The position numbers and the translations under genes were made by a program. Under the pieces are notes generated by a model. The model saw only the letters and a list, made by a program, of their open reading frames with translations, made no database searches and had not been told where the DNA came from. A stretch of 64,000 nucleotides of DNA from Psococerastis gibbosa (Eukaryota; Arthropoda; Insecta; Psocodea; Psocidae), in assembly GCA_963971405.1 (NCBI GenBank), contig OZ020488.1:24509089-24573088 (forward strand), read 5' to 3'. Shown in pieces: positions 25,550-37,500 of this stretch (position 1 is its first letter; every line of letters begins with the position of its first letter).

Positions 25550-25983
25550 CTTAAATCTTCAAATTAATTAATTAACAGTTTCCAAATAAAAAGGATTTGT
25601 TTACATACAAAACTACAAAAGTGATCATATTAAAACGTGTCATTAGATAAATAGGAAATAACCCTTTTAACTGAATGTAAATATAAATATAGAATATAAT
25701 GCAATATTCAATATAATTATAAGAAAAAATAAAATTATGAATTATAAACTGTAGTAAAATATCAATAAAATAAATAAATCTTAACTGTGTCTCAGACAGA
25801 TGCGCACTTGCGCAGTTCTATTGTCTATGGTCAGCATGGCCGCCAATCCGCCATTACATATTTTCATATTGAAAATTTGAAACATGAAATGAAGTAGCCG
25901 ATGCTAATGATGCAATGTTGTCCGTTCATAGCGCGTTTTTTATTTATTGAGTTGATAAGTATTTTAAACTAAACAAATAAACA
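25550..25983. promoter_or_regulatory. shared head-to-head promoter region of CC2D1-like and SREK1-like genes
   Basis: 434 bp separate the two divergent start codons. The stretch is AT-rich with no repeat that I recognise, so both 5' UTRs and both core promoters must fit here unless upstream non-coding exons exist. No clear TATA box was assigned. Promoter function is inferred from layout alone. Confidence 0.5.
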
Positions 25984-28900
25984 ATGGCTTCAACGGGTCC
26001 AATTCGAGTAGTGCAGGTGACAAATATCGCTCCGCAAACTACCAAAGATCAAATGCATACATTATTTGGCTTCGTTGGAAAGATTGAGCAGACGGTTCTG
26101 TACCCAATAGTAAGGGAAGTTGCCGTTGCAGGTCGGTCTCTTGTTTGTTATGTCAAATTTTTGGACGCCGATAGCATGAATGAAGCACTACACATGACGA
26201 ATACAGTTTTTATTGACCGTGCGCTTGTTGTTGCTCCCCATACCTGCAATGACATTCCTGATGAGCAAAAAGCATTTGAAATTATTAAACCAGGACCAAA
26301 ATTTGCTCCGGGTGTGACTAATCAAGTTGAAGGGTTTCCTAATCAGGTAAGATACCCCGACATAACCCAGCTTTATATGGTAGTTCTTTTTTTGTAAATG
26401 TCTGCCGCCAGTGGAACTCCCTAGATAAGGAAATTAGATCGCAGCCAAAGATTCGTGAGTTTAAAAGCCAGTTGGTGAAAAAATTGCTAGGAACAGAATA
26501 GGTTTAGAATAAGAATACTGTCTAGATATTTACTGTATGTTGTTTTTTTTTACGTCACGTCACTTTAGAATAAGTTCTTTTTATGCATTGTTAGAATAAG
26601 ATTGTTTAAGTTAAGCGTATGTATTTTGTAAATTGTATTGTCTTTGGACGTGGGTTAGGTAGAAAAAGACCTTCTAGTCTTAAGTTAATTTTATATATAT
26701 TTACAACAAAAGGGTCATTTCAACATTAACAGAGTTACAATACAGAGTTAGTTAAGTTACGCACTGCACTTTACTGTGACGCGTACCGCGTGAGGGACAA
26801 CACTTTCGGTACAGAGTTCTATGTGGTACTGCGTACATGCGCCGCCACACAGGGTGCAGATGCAGCTCGCATCGGCCTCATGGTAGCCAGTTCGATTACA
26901 AATTTTGTGATGGAATCCATGTATCGCCATTCTCGTGAGTACGTGCCGGTTTGGCTGGTTACAGGAAGTCCATGTGTTCCAATATATAATAGCGTCATTC
27001 CCGTAGAATTCGGGGTTTATATGGTTTGCCTTCTCTCTCCTATCCCTCAGGAACTGAGCTACTACAGCTGAGGAGGGCAGGTCTAGTGAATGCTGTAGAT
27101 CCTCGATAAAGAATTTCTCCCGTGCCATCACATAAACTAGGCGACTCTTTGTGTACTTGGAAACGCAGAGAACCCTCTTTAAGAAGGTGGACTTAACTTT
27201 CTCGATGACCGAGAAGTTTTTCACTGTTAGGTATTCCCAGATGGCGGGCATGCCGTATGATGCAACAGGGGCCACTTTCGAGCGGAATAGGGCCATAGCT
27301 GTACCTAAAGAGAGGAGACCAATGCTGGGGATGGTGTTGGCTGCTTTCACTGCAGCTGTTGCCCTCTCCTTGCAGTGAATGGTGAATGTAAATGCTGTTG
27401 TTTGGAAGGTCACTCCTAGGTATGGGAAGCTGCTCACAATTTCTAAAGGCGTTCCACTGGGGGCTACAATCGTAGAGAGGCTAGGTGTTCGGCCGCCCTT
27501 CCTCATGATCATCATCTTGGTCTTGCTTAGGTTCACCGAGAACTTGTTATGTGAGGCCCATCGGAGTAGTTCATTGAACGCTGATTGAAGGACGGTGACT
27601 GATGTGGCCACTATAGCCAGGTCATCGGCGTACATAAAGAAGTCCACGCCTGCAGCGGAGAGAACGTCCGCGAGGTCAGCCATCATCAAATTAAACAGTA
27701 TGGGAGAGGCTGGATCCCCTTGCAAGACTCCGTTCGTCTGTGTCAGGGGAAGTGATCGTGACACCCCGTCATCCACTATGACGTAGTTGGCTCGGAAGAC
27801 GTTGTTTAGAAGGGGAATAAGGTAGTCTTCGTGCCCGAGGAAATTCTGCATTTTCTGTAACAGGATCGGTCGAACAAGGTTATCGAACGTCTTCGTATAG
27901 TCCACAAAGAGCACATACATCTTCGAGTCCTGTCTGAAGGCACGAGGTGAAGGCGGCTATGGCGCCTAGCGTCGAGTGTCTGGGGCGGAAGCCGAACTGC
28001 TCGTCTGGTATTTTTTCCTCTAGCCGATCCATTAGCAATCTGTTGATCAGGCCGGTGAAAACTTTGAAGGCTGTGCACTCTAACGCCACTCCACGGAACG
28101 AGTTCGGGGAGCTGATATCGCCCTTCCCCTTATAGAGCATCTTCAGTATCGCTGTCTTCCATTGGTTCGGTATATCACCTACTTCTAAGCATTTGTTGAA
28201 TATTCTCGTCCACGATGGTGCAAGTACCTCTAGGGAGTCTCGGAGGTGCTCATTGAACACGCCGTCTGGACCCGCGGCTTTGTGAAGTCGGCTGTGTCTA
28301 ATGGCATTAACGACGTCATCGTACGTGAGTGCAGTGTAGTTCTTCTAGTCTTAAGTCTCGCCCCGTAAATAAAAGATGTTTATTATTATTATTATTATTA
28401 TTATTAAGACAAATGCAATGTAATCTTCTATAATATAAAAATGAATCGCAAAATGTGTTGCTAAGCGCATAACTCAACAACGCCTGGACCAATTTGGACA
28501 ATTCTTTTTTTAAAATGAAACCATCAACGATGGTTTTTAATTTTATGGCGAAAAAAATTCGAATAATTGCCGGAAAAACCCTAAAAACAGCCCTTTTCTT
28601 TTTCCCATACAAACGTTTTCAAACTAAAACATTGAGTCAATTTGAGCTTTATGTTTCGCTTATAAGCGAAATTCACTTCTTTGCCTGTGTCCGGACCTCA
28701 AAAAAGGGACATCACAAAAGAATGGTGAGCCTTCCTTGTCCATAAGCTAAGTGCAGGGGACTGTTCTAGAGGGGTCACGAGTTGTGGAGTGCCGCTGTGC
28801 GGGTACCTGAGTTGCCTCTTATGAATGGGGGTTGTGTGCAACGCCAGATTTCCATATTATTTTGTTAGGTAACTGCTTGGTTAAGCTAAGTGCAGGGGAC

Positions 28901-31900
28901 TGTTGTGGAGTGCTGCTGTGCCGGTACCTGCTTGGTTTGGATTCAACAACTAAATTGGGCCACTACGCCCATTCTCAGGTGTCATGCGAGCCCCGAAGGG
29001 GCGAGCTGCCGCAGGCGCAAGGGAGGCGGGGCCGCGAAGCGGTCCCAAGCCTCGCTTGTTCGCATATACATAAAGTGCTAGTTGTACTCTCACCTTATGT
29101 CTTAATAAAGGAATATTTATTTTATTATTTTTTATACTTCTTCTTATTTGCAAATATAACTAAATTACGATTACATAAAAAATGTGTATCTAAATGAAAT
29201 AGAGAAACCCGTTTTGGGGGTGAAGCTTTTTGCTTAACCAATAGCCAATTCTGGCTACCCCTACATATAAACTCTCGAACGCCTCTAATTATGTTTCTCA
29301 TGTAGTTATATTTATCCATCTTACTATTGGTAGTTTCTAGCTTACTTTTGGAAGAAGAACGCGCCGACGTTCACAGTTTAAATATGCCTGAAGTAATTGT
29401 AGTGGATGTGAGCTAGTGCCAGAACCAGTAGGAAGGATTTTATGAAATCATGTGATGGCATAATACATTATATTGCAGTATTATATGGAGTGTATAACAC
29501 TGACTTTAAATTAGCTTTGATTGAAGAAGCAACCTTCAAGTTATAAATGAAATTAGAGGATATAGAAAAACAGGACATGGCGGGATTCGAACCTACGATA
29601 CGATGTCAGTACGAGCATATAAGTATAAGTAGACGATATTCATCAGCTGTTCTTGTGCGGGCTTGTGGTCGAGCGGTTAATACGAAGCCCCGGTTAGGCG
29701 TAGATCGTGTGAGCGAATCCCGTCCAGGTTTTCTATATCCTCTAATTTCAGTGATGGCATAATAACTAACTGATGAAACTTTTTTAGATGATTCAAACTC
29801 ATGATCCACGGCTCATTGAAAACAAGTTGCCGCCATATCCGCCACTCCCTGCTACGACGCTGTCCGTTGCATTAGACGAAATAAGGAGAACTGTAGTGGC
29901 ATGTAATCTGGATCGATCACTTGGCAGCCAAGACATCATTGAACTATTTAGCAAAGCTGGCGAAGTAAAGTATGTGCGCTTTGCATACCGGCCCGGTGAC
30001 TCCACCAATTACGCTTTGGTAGAATTATCGGATCAGACCGATATAGTCGCAGCGTTGATGATGAATGGTACTGTCATCGCTGGAAATATTATGCAGGTAA
30101 TTTTCTGACTACGGCAATATTTTGAAGTTTTATTTTGACATAAAATTCGCTGTAATATTTTAACTCTGTGCCAATGTGTGTCCAATAACAGTCTTAAGCC
30201 GCTCAACAGTTTTATAGGGATAAGAATAGGTGATGTTAATGGGTGATTGTCTAAGTTAATAAGCTAGTGTTAAACTGTGCTCACTTTCAGTTTCAGCCTG
30301 ATATTGATATCGTAACCGGTCGTGTTTTTAATTAAATTGCAATGCTACAATGGCAAGCGACATTGTGTAATTTATTACAATAAAAGCAAATTTTACCGCG
30401 AAAATAAAAAATTTGGATGGAAATATAATGAAATCACCTGAACTAATCTAATGAAACTTCTAACTTAAATATTTGTACATTTAGGTGTACCATTCAGTAC
30501 AGGCGATTCAAAAGCCTCAGGTGAAGAGTGATGAAGCAGCTCAACGCGAGATTCAAGAGGCAATGAGTCGTGTTAATGAAGCACAAAGTTTGATTAACGC
30601 TGCTATTGATCCCGTTATGGCGCTTTTAAAGAAGGAGAAGAAGCGATCTCGTTCAAGGTCCCGTGGACGTTACGGGAGATCTCGTCGCAGTCGCAGTCGC
30701 AGTCGGTCAAGGAGGCACAGAAGGTAAGAGCTTGGGTCAATTTGAGTCAAATGATAATTCACGGTCTTACTAATTACTGTATAATAACGAAGGCTTTCAC
30801 AGCCTGAGTCTAATAAGAGAACAGAAGAATCCGGGATAATAGGATTTGAAAGTAGGCTTCCAAACGTTTCGTCAGCAACTACGTTTGACATCTTCAGTGG
30901 CACTACGTATACGTACACTTCTAAGGTTGTATCGCGGAGGTACCGTAGCAACCGTACTAATTACTGTGTAAGAAACTGACGAATTGAAAATTGAAAACGA
31001 CACTTACAAAATACCACTCTTATAAAATGTTACGTTATTGCCTTTTTCAATCGAATTCTTTTGCCGGCAAGCCACACTGTAACAGTCCGTACTTAACGTA
31101 TCCGGGACTACGGCACATTGCGCCAAAATGTTGCGGCCTGGATGGCTTCGAGAAGATCCGCACGGGACGCAGCTTGTTCAAGCCTCGGGCAGTGAAGAAT
31201 GTGATTCCTAGAATGGCAATGTCCATTGCATCCCAGAGGATTTTTGGCATATTTTCCAATGTATTTTATCTCAATATGAAAATAAATTTTTACATTGTTT
31301 GAAAGGTCCCGATCAAGACATCGCAGGTCTCGTTCACGTTCCCGGCACCGGCGGCACCGCTCAAGGTCGAGATCTCGCTCGCATAAACGTTCTAAAAGGT
31401 TTGTTTTCTTAGTATCTTTCAAGAGTTTTACACCCGATTAAATTTGTATGGCCCAAACCAACCTCTTGACAATAAAAACCCGTGCAACAATTTGATTTGC
31501 ACTTGACCCCTAAGTAATGGTCAAGTGTTGAAAAATTCATAGGCTATTCATAATTGTTGCGACGGCCTCTATGCGATATCAATAGTGCCTCATATTTTCA
31601 AAATTAAAATTGTAGCTATTCATGGGGGGTAGGCACTACTTCCAAGAAGACGGAAATGTAGTTCGCCGGCGGAATTTATCGGAAAGGGGGAATTCATGTA
31701 CAATAGTAGAGATCTGATTAAACTGAATTACCGGGAGCACAGCTAGGCATTGCTCTAATTGGGGAAATTGGCTCTTGATTATCTGTATTTTCCTTCCAGG
31801 AGTAAATCTCGTGATCGAAAGAAATCAAAGTCGCGGTCAAGACATCGTTCCCAGTCGCGGAAAGCGCGGTATGTATCAATTAATCAGCAGAATTAAGGTA

Positions 31901-32792
31901 CGCAGGACATCTCATGTTAGTAGAGCCATTATCAACGTATATATGTAACGTGCACCATACGTCTCACCCCACGGCAATCTGGAGTTTAAATGGCAGTTTC
32001 ACACATGGCATCATTTGATAGAATTATAAAAATAAAAAAAATCATTTCATTTTATAACGACAACGATTTTTTTTTGTTTTTTTGTTTTTGTTTTTGTTTT
32101 AAAAAGATTAATAGCATGCAAACAATTTAATAAATGTATCCGATTGACCTATTCAGTTGCCTCTGTAGGTTAGTACCCGTGTTGAGCTACGACACGTCTC
32201 CGATCGCAAGGCGTGTAAAGCCTCGCACAAGTGCAAGCACGTTACCACCTGGCCCTCGAAGTCGATGATTACATTACCTTTTCCCCCGTAACAAATCATA
32301 ACCTCACAGTCTGTTTTAAATTTCTCAGTAGCGCCTGGGAATTCTCACAGGGTTCTACATATCCTACGAACTGGTCAAATGTTCATGAAGTAGATAGTTG
32401 TAGAATGTTAACCAAACCCCCAGAATGGTGTTTTGCTACTAAAATGTGTTTGTATTTTTAGGTCTCGCTCTCACTCCAAACGGTCCCGTTCAAGATCTAA
32501 ATCATCAAGATCATCACGTAGGGTCGATGACAAGAAAAGAGACAAGCGGGAAAAGGACAAGAAAGATCGAAGCAAAGAAAGAGAAAAGAGTCGAAGCAAG
32601 GAGAGAGAAAAGAGTAGCCGCGACAAAGATGACAAGGCGAAATCGGGTGAAGAGAAAAAGGATAGCAAAAGAAGTTCTCGGGAGAAAGAGAAGTCTAGAT
32701 CAAAATCGCGTTCCAAGTCTCCGCCCAAGACATCTGATCACGATGATGATAAAATGGAAATGGATGATGCCGGAAGTGGAAGCGAAGACTAA
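25984..32792 (+). CDS. SREK1: SREK1-like splicing regulator (two RRMs plus RS/RE/RK tail), 6 exons, 467 aa
   Basis: Nuclear SR-related protein expected to modulate splice-site choice together with other SR proteins. Exons: 25984-26346, 29788-30096, 30485-30723, 31306-31398, 31800-31868 and 32462-32792, with all phases consistent. RRM1 covers residues about 5-85: VVQVTNIAP at the RNP2 position, LVCYVKF at the RNP1 position, then the family hallmark TNTVFIDRALVVAP. RRM2 follows DEIRRTVVACNL, with YALVELSD at the RNP1 position. After it, EIQEAMSRVNEAQSLINAAI matches the conserved SREK1 helix. The rest is repeated RS dipeptides shifting to RE/KD/KE-rich sequence, ending in an acidic SGSED. The RS region is cut into small exons of 69-93 nt, which gives scope for in-frame exon skipping. 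Intron 1 (3.4 kb) is almost entirely transposon-derived. Confidence 0.92.
26353..26506 (+). pseudogene. 3' fragment of a non-LTR retrotransposon (RT C-terminus)
   Basis: Starting within a few bases of the SREK1 exon 1 donor, a frame reads NPALYGSSFF then NVCRQWNSLDKEIRSQ and EFKSQLVKKLL before a stop. This is the typical C-terminal tail of LINE reverse-transcriptase proteins (the 'xxWNSL' block). The untranslated remainder runs to about 26670. It resumes after the next insertion at 28342 and ends in (ATT)n. Confidence 0.65.
26686..28341 (-). pseudogene. 5'-truncated, frameshifted non-LTR retrotransposon (reverse transcriptase)
   Basis: The minus-strand reading begins inside the RT domain (HKAAGPDGV, then NSFRGVALECTAFKVF and DEQFGFRPRHSTLGA). 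It shifts frame by one near 27930 and continues MYVLFVDYTKTFD, GVLQGDPASPILFNL and the catalytic FMYADD. A C-terminal CxxC...H...C knuckle (CTLCGGACTQYHIELC) ends the protein. There is no endonuclease region, so it is 5'-truncated. Identical 15-bp target-site duplications CTTCTAGTCTTAAGT flank it (26671-26685 and 28342-28356). It lies antisense in SREK1 intron 1. The clade is not assigned. Confidence 0.88.
28378..28406. repeat. (ATT)n tail
   Basis: About nine ATT units following AATAAAAGATG. They look like the microsatellite-type 3' tail of the plus-strand LINE fragment that begins at 26353. Confidence 0.6.
28424..29075 (+). mobile_element. Helitron-like non-autonomous repeat
   Basis: Begins TCTTCTATAATATAAAAATG with the AACTCAACAACGCCTGGACC-type segment common in arthropod Helitron relatives. 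A GC-rich palindromic stretch sits at 28978-29053 (GCCCCGAAGGGGC; GGGGCCGCGAAGCGGTCCC). A 138-bp-period duplication lies inside. The assignment rests on remembered sequence style; the 3' CTRR end is not proven. Confidence 0.4.
28743..28936 (+). repeat. tandem duplication, period about 138 bp
   Basis: TAAGCTAAGTGCAGGGGACTG with following GTTGTGGAGTGC, CTGTGC and GGTACCTG occurs at 28743 and again at 28881, with small deletions in the second unit. Confidence 0.7.
29547..29756. mobile_element. head-to-head dimer of tRNA-derived SINE, family 2
   Basis: The left half on the minus strand (GAAATTAGAGGATATAG tail, then GGGATTCGAACC as complemented B box) is followed by a right half on the plus strand (GGGCTTGTGGTCGAGCGGTT head, GAGCGAATCCCG, tail TATATCCTCTAATTTC). 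The two tails make terminal inverted repeats. Confidence 0.7.
30790..30960 (-). repeat. repeat fragment with hammerhead-like motif
   Basis: On the minus strand, GCCACTGAAGATGTCAAACG then GTTGCTGACGAAACGTTTGG has CUGAAGA and CGAAAC separated by a stem GUCA/UGAC. This resembles the hammerhead core carried by Penelope-like and related arthropod repeats. Related motifs occur at 54574-54680. Confidence 0.4.
32120..32270 (-). mobile_element. SINE-like repeat, family 3 (second copy)
   Basis: Homologous to 17090-17240, in the last SREK1 intron. Confidence 0.5.
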
Positions 32793-32927
32793 GAGACCAC
32801 ATAGCTTCTCGAAGGTAGGGTGTAACAATAAGAAGTAATTAGAAATGTCTCTCTGTCAGGATAGTCTGCCTACTTGCGCATTTTACATTTATTTACCAGC
32901 GGTTTTATAACGACAACAGTTTCATAA

Positions 32928-32933
32928 ATTAAA
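32928..32933 (+). terminator. possible poly(A) signal ATTAAA for the SREK1-like gene
   Basis: ATTAAA lies 136 nt after the SREK1 stop and is the first poly(A)-signal-like hexamer seen downstream. Assigned by position only. Confidence 0.3.
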
Positions 32934-33339
32934 GAAGACATGAAAATCAACAAAAGTCTTTATTTGAAAATATAAAAGACGTAAAAAATTATGTTTACAA
33001 TGCTTACTTCTTAAAAACTGGTAATTTCTTATACAATGGACTGTACATGGGCGATAATTACAGAATTTGTATGAACACTATCTTATATTTTAATCATCGT
33101 TCCTCCTCTTGATACAAACTGAACATCTTTGGTAGGTAGAAGTCACAATACCCAATATGAGTAAAAATCTATAGACACTAACTAAGCTGGGAAAGTAAGG
33201 GACATTAATGGCACATAACAAATTATTAGCACTTATTATTGACGAGCTCACATGATTTTTATTGAAATATGACAATTTAATCGGCCTTATGGGCATATAA
33301 GCAATTGAAGGTTTACCCAAGTAAGGGTTTCGTTTTCTG

Positions 33340-34005
33340 CTTTCCTATTTATTCGTTAGTGTAAGGAAAGCTTTGTGATATTCGAAACTTTTGATTCCGA
33401 GATTTCAGTTGATTTACGCGTTTTGAGGTACAAGGAACCCAAAACAGTGGTTTTTCCGAAATGTCTGTCCGTCTCTTCGTTGACGTTTTTTAAAAAAAAA
33501 AAACATCTCGGTACCATTTATTTTATTTTTATTTTCGCCGGCAGCCATACCAAGTTGAATCCAGCGGACCAGAGCAGGTTCAAAGCTGCAGATAACTTAG
33601 TCGTGTGCATAGTGCCGGTAGGGAAACATGGTAGGACTTGTCCTGGTCACCTTCGAACTAATCGTGTGACTTCACTGTGTTTCCCAAGTGGTTCGGAATC
33701 CACTATAATCAGGAGGTCCGGGGCCTGGGACTGTGTCTAACCATACTACTACTACCATTTATTTTTAATTTGGGTGAACTCAATTTTGGGGGGTGTTAAC
33801 CTCCGAAAAATGGCTCCAACGATTTTTTAAAAATATTGTAGTCATTATTAATGTGAACAAAACCCAATGGGTCACTTGCCCCTTGATAGTTCGATTCTGG
33901 GGGCAAAAAAATAAAATATTCTCAATTTTAATGAAAAATTATTGGAAAATAATTTTTCGGTGGAACCTTTCTATCGATACCTGCATGTATCTTTTACGTG
34001 TTAAA
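33340..34005 (+). repeat. dispersed repeat R, interrupted copy
   Basis: Reversed relative to 18935-19440. It begins GTAAGGAAAGCTTTGTGA and ends near TTTCTATCGATACCTGCATG. It is split at 33525-33753 by a SINE-like insert with a target-site duplication. It lies between the convergent SREK1 and RECK genes. Confidence 0.6.
33525..33753 (+). mobile_element. SINE-like insert, 5S-rRNA-like head, (TAC)n tail
   Basis: Flanked by the repeated ACCATTTATTTT (33513-33524 and 33754-33765). The head GCCGGCAGCCATACCAAGTT followed by GAAT resembles the 5' end of 5S rRNA. The 3' end is CATACTACTACTACC. A partial reversed copy (AGTCACACGATTAATTCGGA, then GGTGACCAGGAC) is at 38801-38862. Confidence 0.5.
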
Positions 34006-34563
34006 TAGATAACAAGACCAAAAAGATTGCTTTCCCAAGCAAAGTTTTGGTTTTGAAGAAAAACAATGATATTTTGAAGTAATTGTGGATACCCTGCCAT
34101 TATTACTGTGTTGTATTATATTAGTCTGCCCTTTCTAGACTGTGCTATCGTCCCATCGACAAATTCAGTGCATTGGGTCAGGGAAAGTCGAGGCAACCGA
34201 AATTTAAGGCTAGAACAATTATTTACCATGGAACTACTCATATTATATATCTCGGTACCATACTAATTGATAAATAGGAAAGCATGTTCGCTGATGCGGG
34301 TTCTTCTATCTTGATTTCGTGCTAATTAGGCTATTACATACACAGTATAGTATACTACGACTTCATGGCATTATTAATCTCAAATGAAATATAGCATTAA
34401 CCTCACTGACTGAGCAAGACAAGATTTAACCTCAGACTTAAGGGGTCCAAACAAGTTTCATGTCTACAATAAAATATGTAAACATGTATGTATTGTAACA
34501 TAAACGTGTATATAACAACCTGCTCATTTATAATAAACAATGCTAGTAACTTAATATAAGTCG

Positions 34564-37500
34564 CTACCTTAGAAAAACGAAGCCAAATAGTAGAAACAGT
34601 ATTGAAGGGTTGAGCAAATTTGCCGATGAATGTGCCATGACATGAACGACTGAGGCAGCGGTGAGGACGCTTAGGCCTAACTCGCTTAAAAACCGGGGAC
34701 TACCCCGAGTGACTAGACTAGCGATTTTTTCCGCTTCCCGAACGCAGACCTCTCTTTGTAGTTCAGATGCATTTCTGCTGGCCACCACAGCCACAAATAA
34801 GTCAAGCTCAATGGTTAGAAATCCGCGGAGACCGCACTCAGCTACTCGCACTTGTCTTTCTAAGACATTCAGGACACCTTCAACGCTGAGTGCATCTGTT
34901 GGAGTTCCCTGTAGTGCGTAGAAGGCTCTGTCGACTTGCTTCTTGGAGAAAAGTAATCGAATAGCCCCTGCACATATTGGACAACAAGCTCCTGGTGGAG
35001 TTACTGCGAAGCAGCCCTGTTGTGGCAGTGGGGGACAACTTATTACTTGAGAACACATGGGTCTGGCGTCATCTGTGACTAGTCCCACGGTGATACAAGG
35101 CCCTTGATAATCCACCATACTGTGGTGAGCAAAGGCAGCACATTCCGAAGCATATGTTTCTCCGTCGATTCCGCAGACTGGACCTACTGAACTGCAACCG
35201 ACCCTGCAGGGGCCTCGATATGCGAGAGTTCGACTGGCACGAGCTAAGTAGCAAAGATTGGGGTGTTCTTGTTGATGAACGTCACAGACTGGAGAACGCG
35301 GTTGCTCCGAACATCCATCGTATGAATCAACTGAAATCAAATTTTTTTCATTAATAATTCATTGTATTCAGCAGTCAACCACAAACTCAAGGAGTAGAAA
35401 CGTTCTAATTAAAAATCATCCACTAGTAAACTGCTGTTAATGAATGGAGGGTGTATTTTGCGTTACCAGCATTAGTTTATTATGTATTTTAATTAATTAT
35501 GCAACACTCTCCTGTCGCATACTTACCACAGACAAACTGAAGGCACGGGTTTTCCATAAGCGACATGCATATTTTCCTGATAGCGACACATTTCAAGCCT
35601 TCGCCGCAGGGGTTTCCTTCGCAGACATCCTTTGTCGTACAAGCACCAAACTCAAACTCATCGTCCCGTAGTCCAGCACATCTGAAAGAGTTTTTAAACA
35701 TTCTTACAACCAATGCGACAAAGAATTATCTGAACAAAATGTTATCATTGAGAGGTTTGACATGCAGTATTTCCTATTAAGTTACAGTGCGAGCTTGTCT
35801 TCGATTATACATTCTACATGCCCTCGGAGTTCGGTGGTAAGCTTCGAATCCCATTATGTAACTGTTAAGTGCCTCTTTAAGTAGAGTCTACTTAATCAAT
35901 CAAAAAACAAAGTTCTTCCTTAATCTTATGGAATTTACATGTATAGTATACTCCAAAGCTAAACTAATACTACTGGCTAAATTAGCCAGCCATAGGTGAA
36001 AGTAATAAAAACGTAAAAATAATTCTTACTTGGCAACGCAGGAATTTGGGTAGGTGTAGCCATTGCGACCGCATACAGGTACATGGTGAGGTGGACATCC
36101 ACATGGTAAGCTGGACCATCCTGCTACTCGGGATTTTCTGTTGGGTCCGGCGCACTGCTTCTTGCTGCACGTGATTTCTCCCGCATAACAATTGCATACG
36201 TTGCAATCCGCGTAAAATGTCGTGCCATGATCTGGGAAGAAGGTAATGTACAGATGTTAAAACAATAACTTGAATATGTTCAGTTGCGGTTAGCTCCGTT
36301 ACATCTACAAAGAGCAGGGGGGGGGGGGGTGATTGGCTGAAAGGCCTACTTAGTGTCAGCACATTATGCATCCCATATTTAATTTAAAAGTTAGTAATGC
36401 AGCAGCATAACTTATCAGATTATCTGCCAAACTTGTTAATTATTGTAACTTGATATTCGCTGTGATTCGCTTGTCACCAGGTGCCCTTAAAAGTCTGGTA
36501 TGATACGAAAGATTACCACTCACCAATCTTCTTATTGCCTAGCCAGCAGTCGTCAATTTGCACACATGGAAGAGGCTGGCATTTTTCGATAGTATGCTTC
36601 TCTGTGCATTGACATATTTTAATGCAGCCCTTTTGTTCTGCGTGAACCGGAATGCGAACATAAGAGCCTTGAGGCACAACAAACCATGACGCTTCTCCAA
36701 GTCGGCATCCTGTGAATAAGAGTAAAATTAAAGTAGGCCATAGCGAGCTGATAGCTTTAACTATTTCAATAGTGAACAGTCTCAGTAATATTGCAGTATT
36801 ATACGGTGTGTATAACACTGACATTAAATTGACTTTGGTAAGAGGTAACCTCCACGTAATAACCGAAATTAGAGGATATAGAAAAACTGGGCTTGGAGGG
36901 ATTCGAACCCACGATCTACGCCTGACCGGGGTTAATTTAATGACAGTGTTATATACACCGTATAATACTGCAATATAATGTGTACAGCACTGCCTTTATG
37001 GCATTAAGTAAGCTCACAGACTTGTTCGGTTAGATGGTGGTGTAGTAAAGTTGTGCTAACCTGTCTAACATTACGAATCATGTCAATTTGAGCATATAAC
37101 CAACTGTTCTTTTCGGGGCTTGTGGTCCAGCGGTTAGGCGTAGATTGTGGGTTCGAATCCCGCCAAGACCAGTTTTTTTATATCCTCTAATTTAGCTTGT
37201 TGTTTATATGATACGTTTCTTAGAAGAGATGCAATATGGCATACATAATCCCTAGGAGAATACCTGGTAGGCACTGATAAGTCTGGCACGGTCGTCCCGG
37301 CCCGCAGTTTCTATTGACAGTACAGAGATCATGGGCGTCGCACGGATCCCCCTTACAAGGGGCGGTGACTTGGTGCCCCGGGGGGACATATGTGGCGTCA
37401 CTGGGCTCTGTGAACTGGCGCAGTGATATGCACGGCATGCGAACATCGCCTTGTGACAGTCTTGAACAAAGGGATGGTACTGACTGTCCCGGTGGCATCC

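Noticed and set aside
29650..29740. Possible functional tRNA gene
   Set aside because: The head is part of a repeated SINE family with a shared tail; acceptor stem and loops are degenerate.
34661..34921. Plus-strand frame of 86 codons
   Set aside because: Shadow of the RECK last exon, which has family homology on the minus strand.
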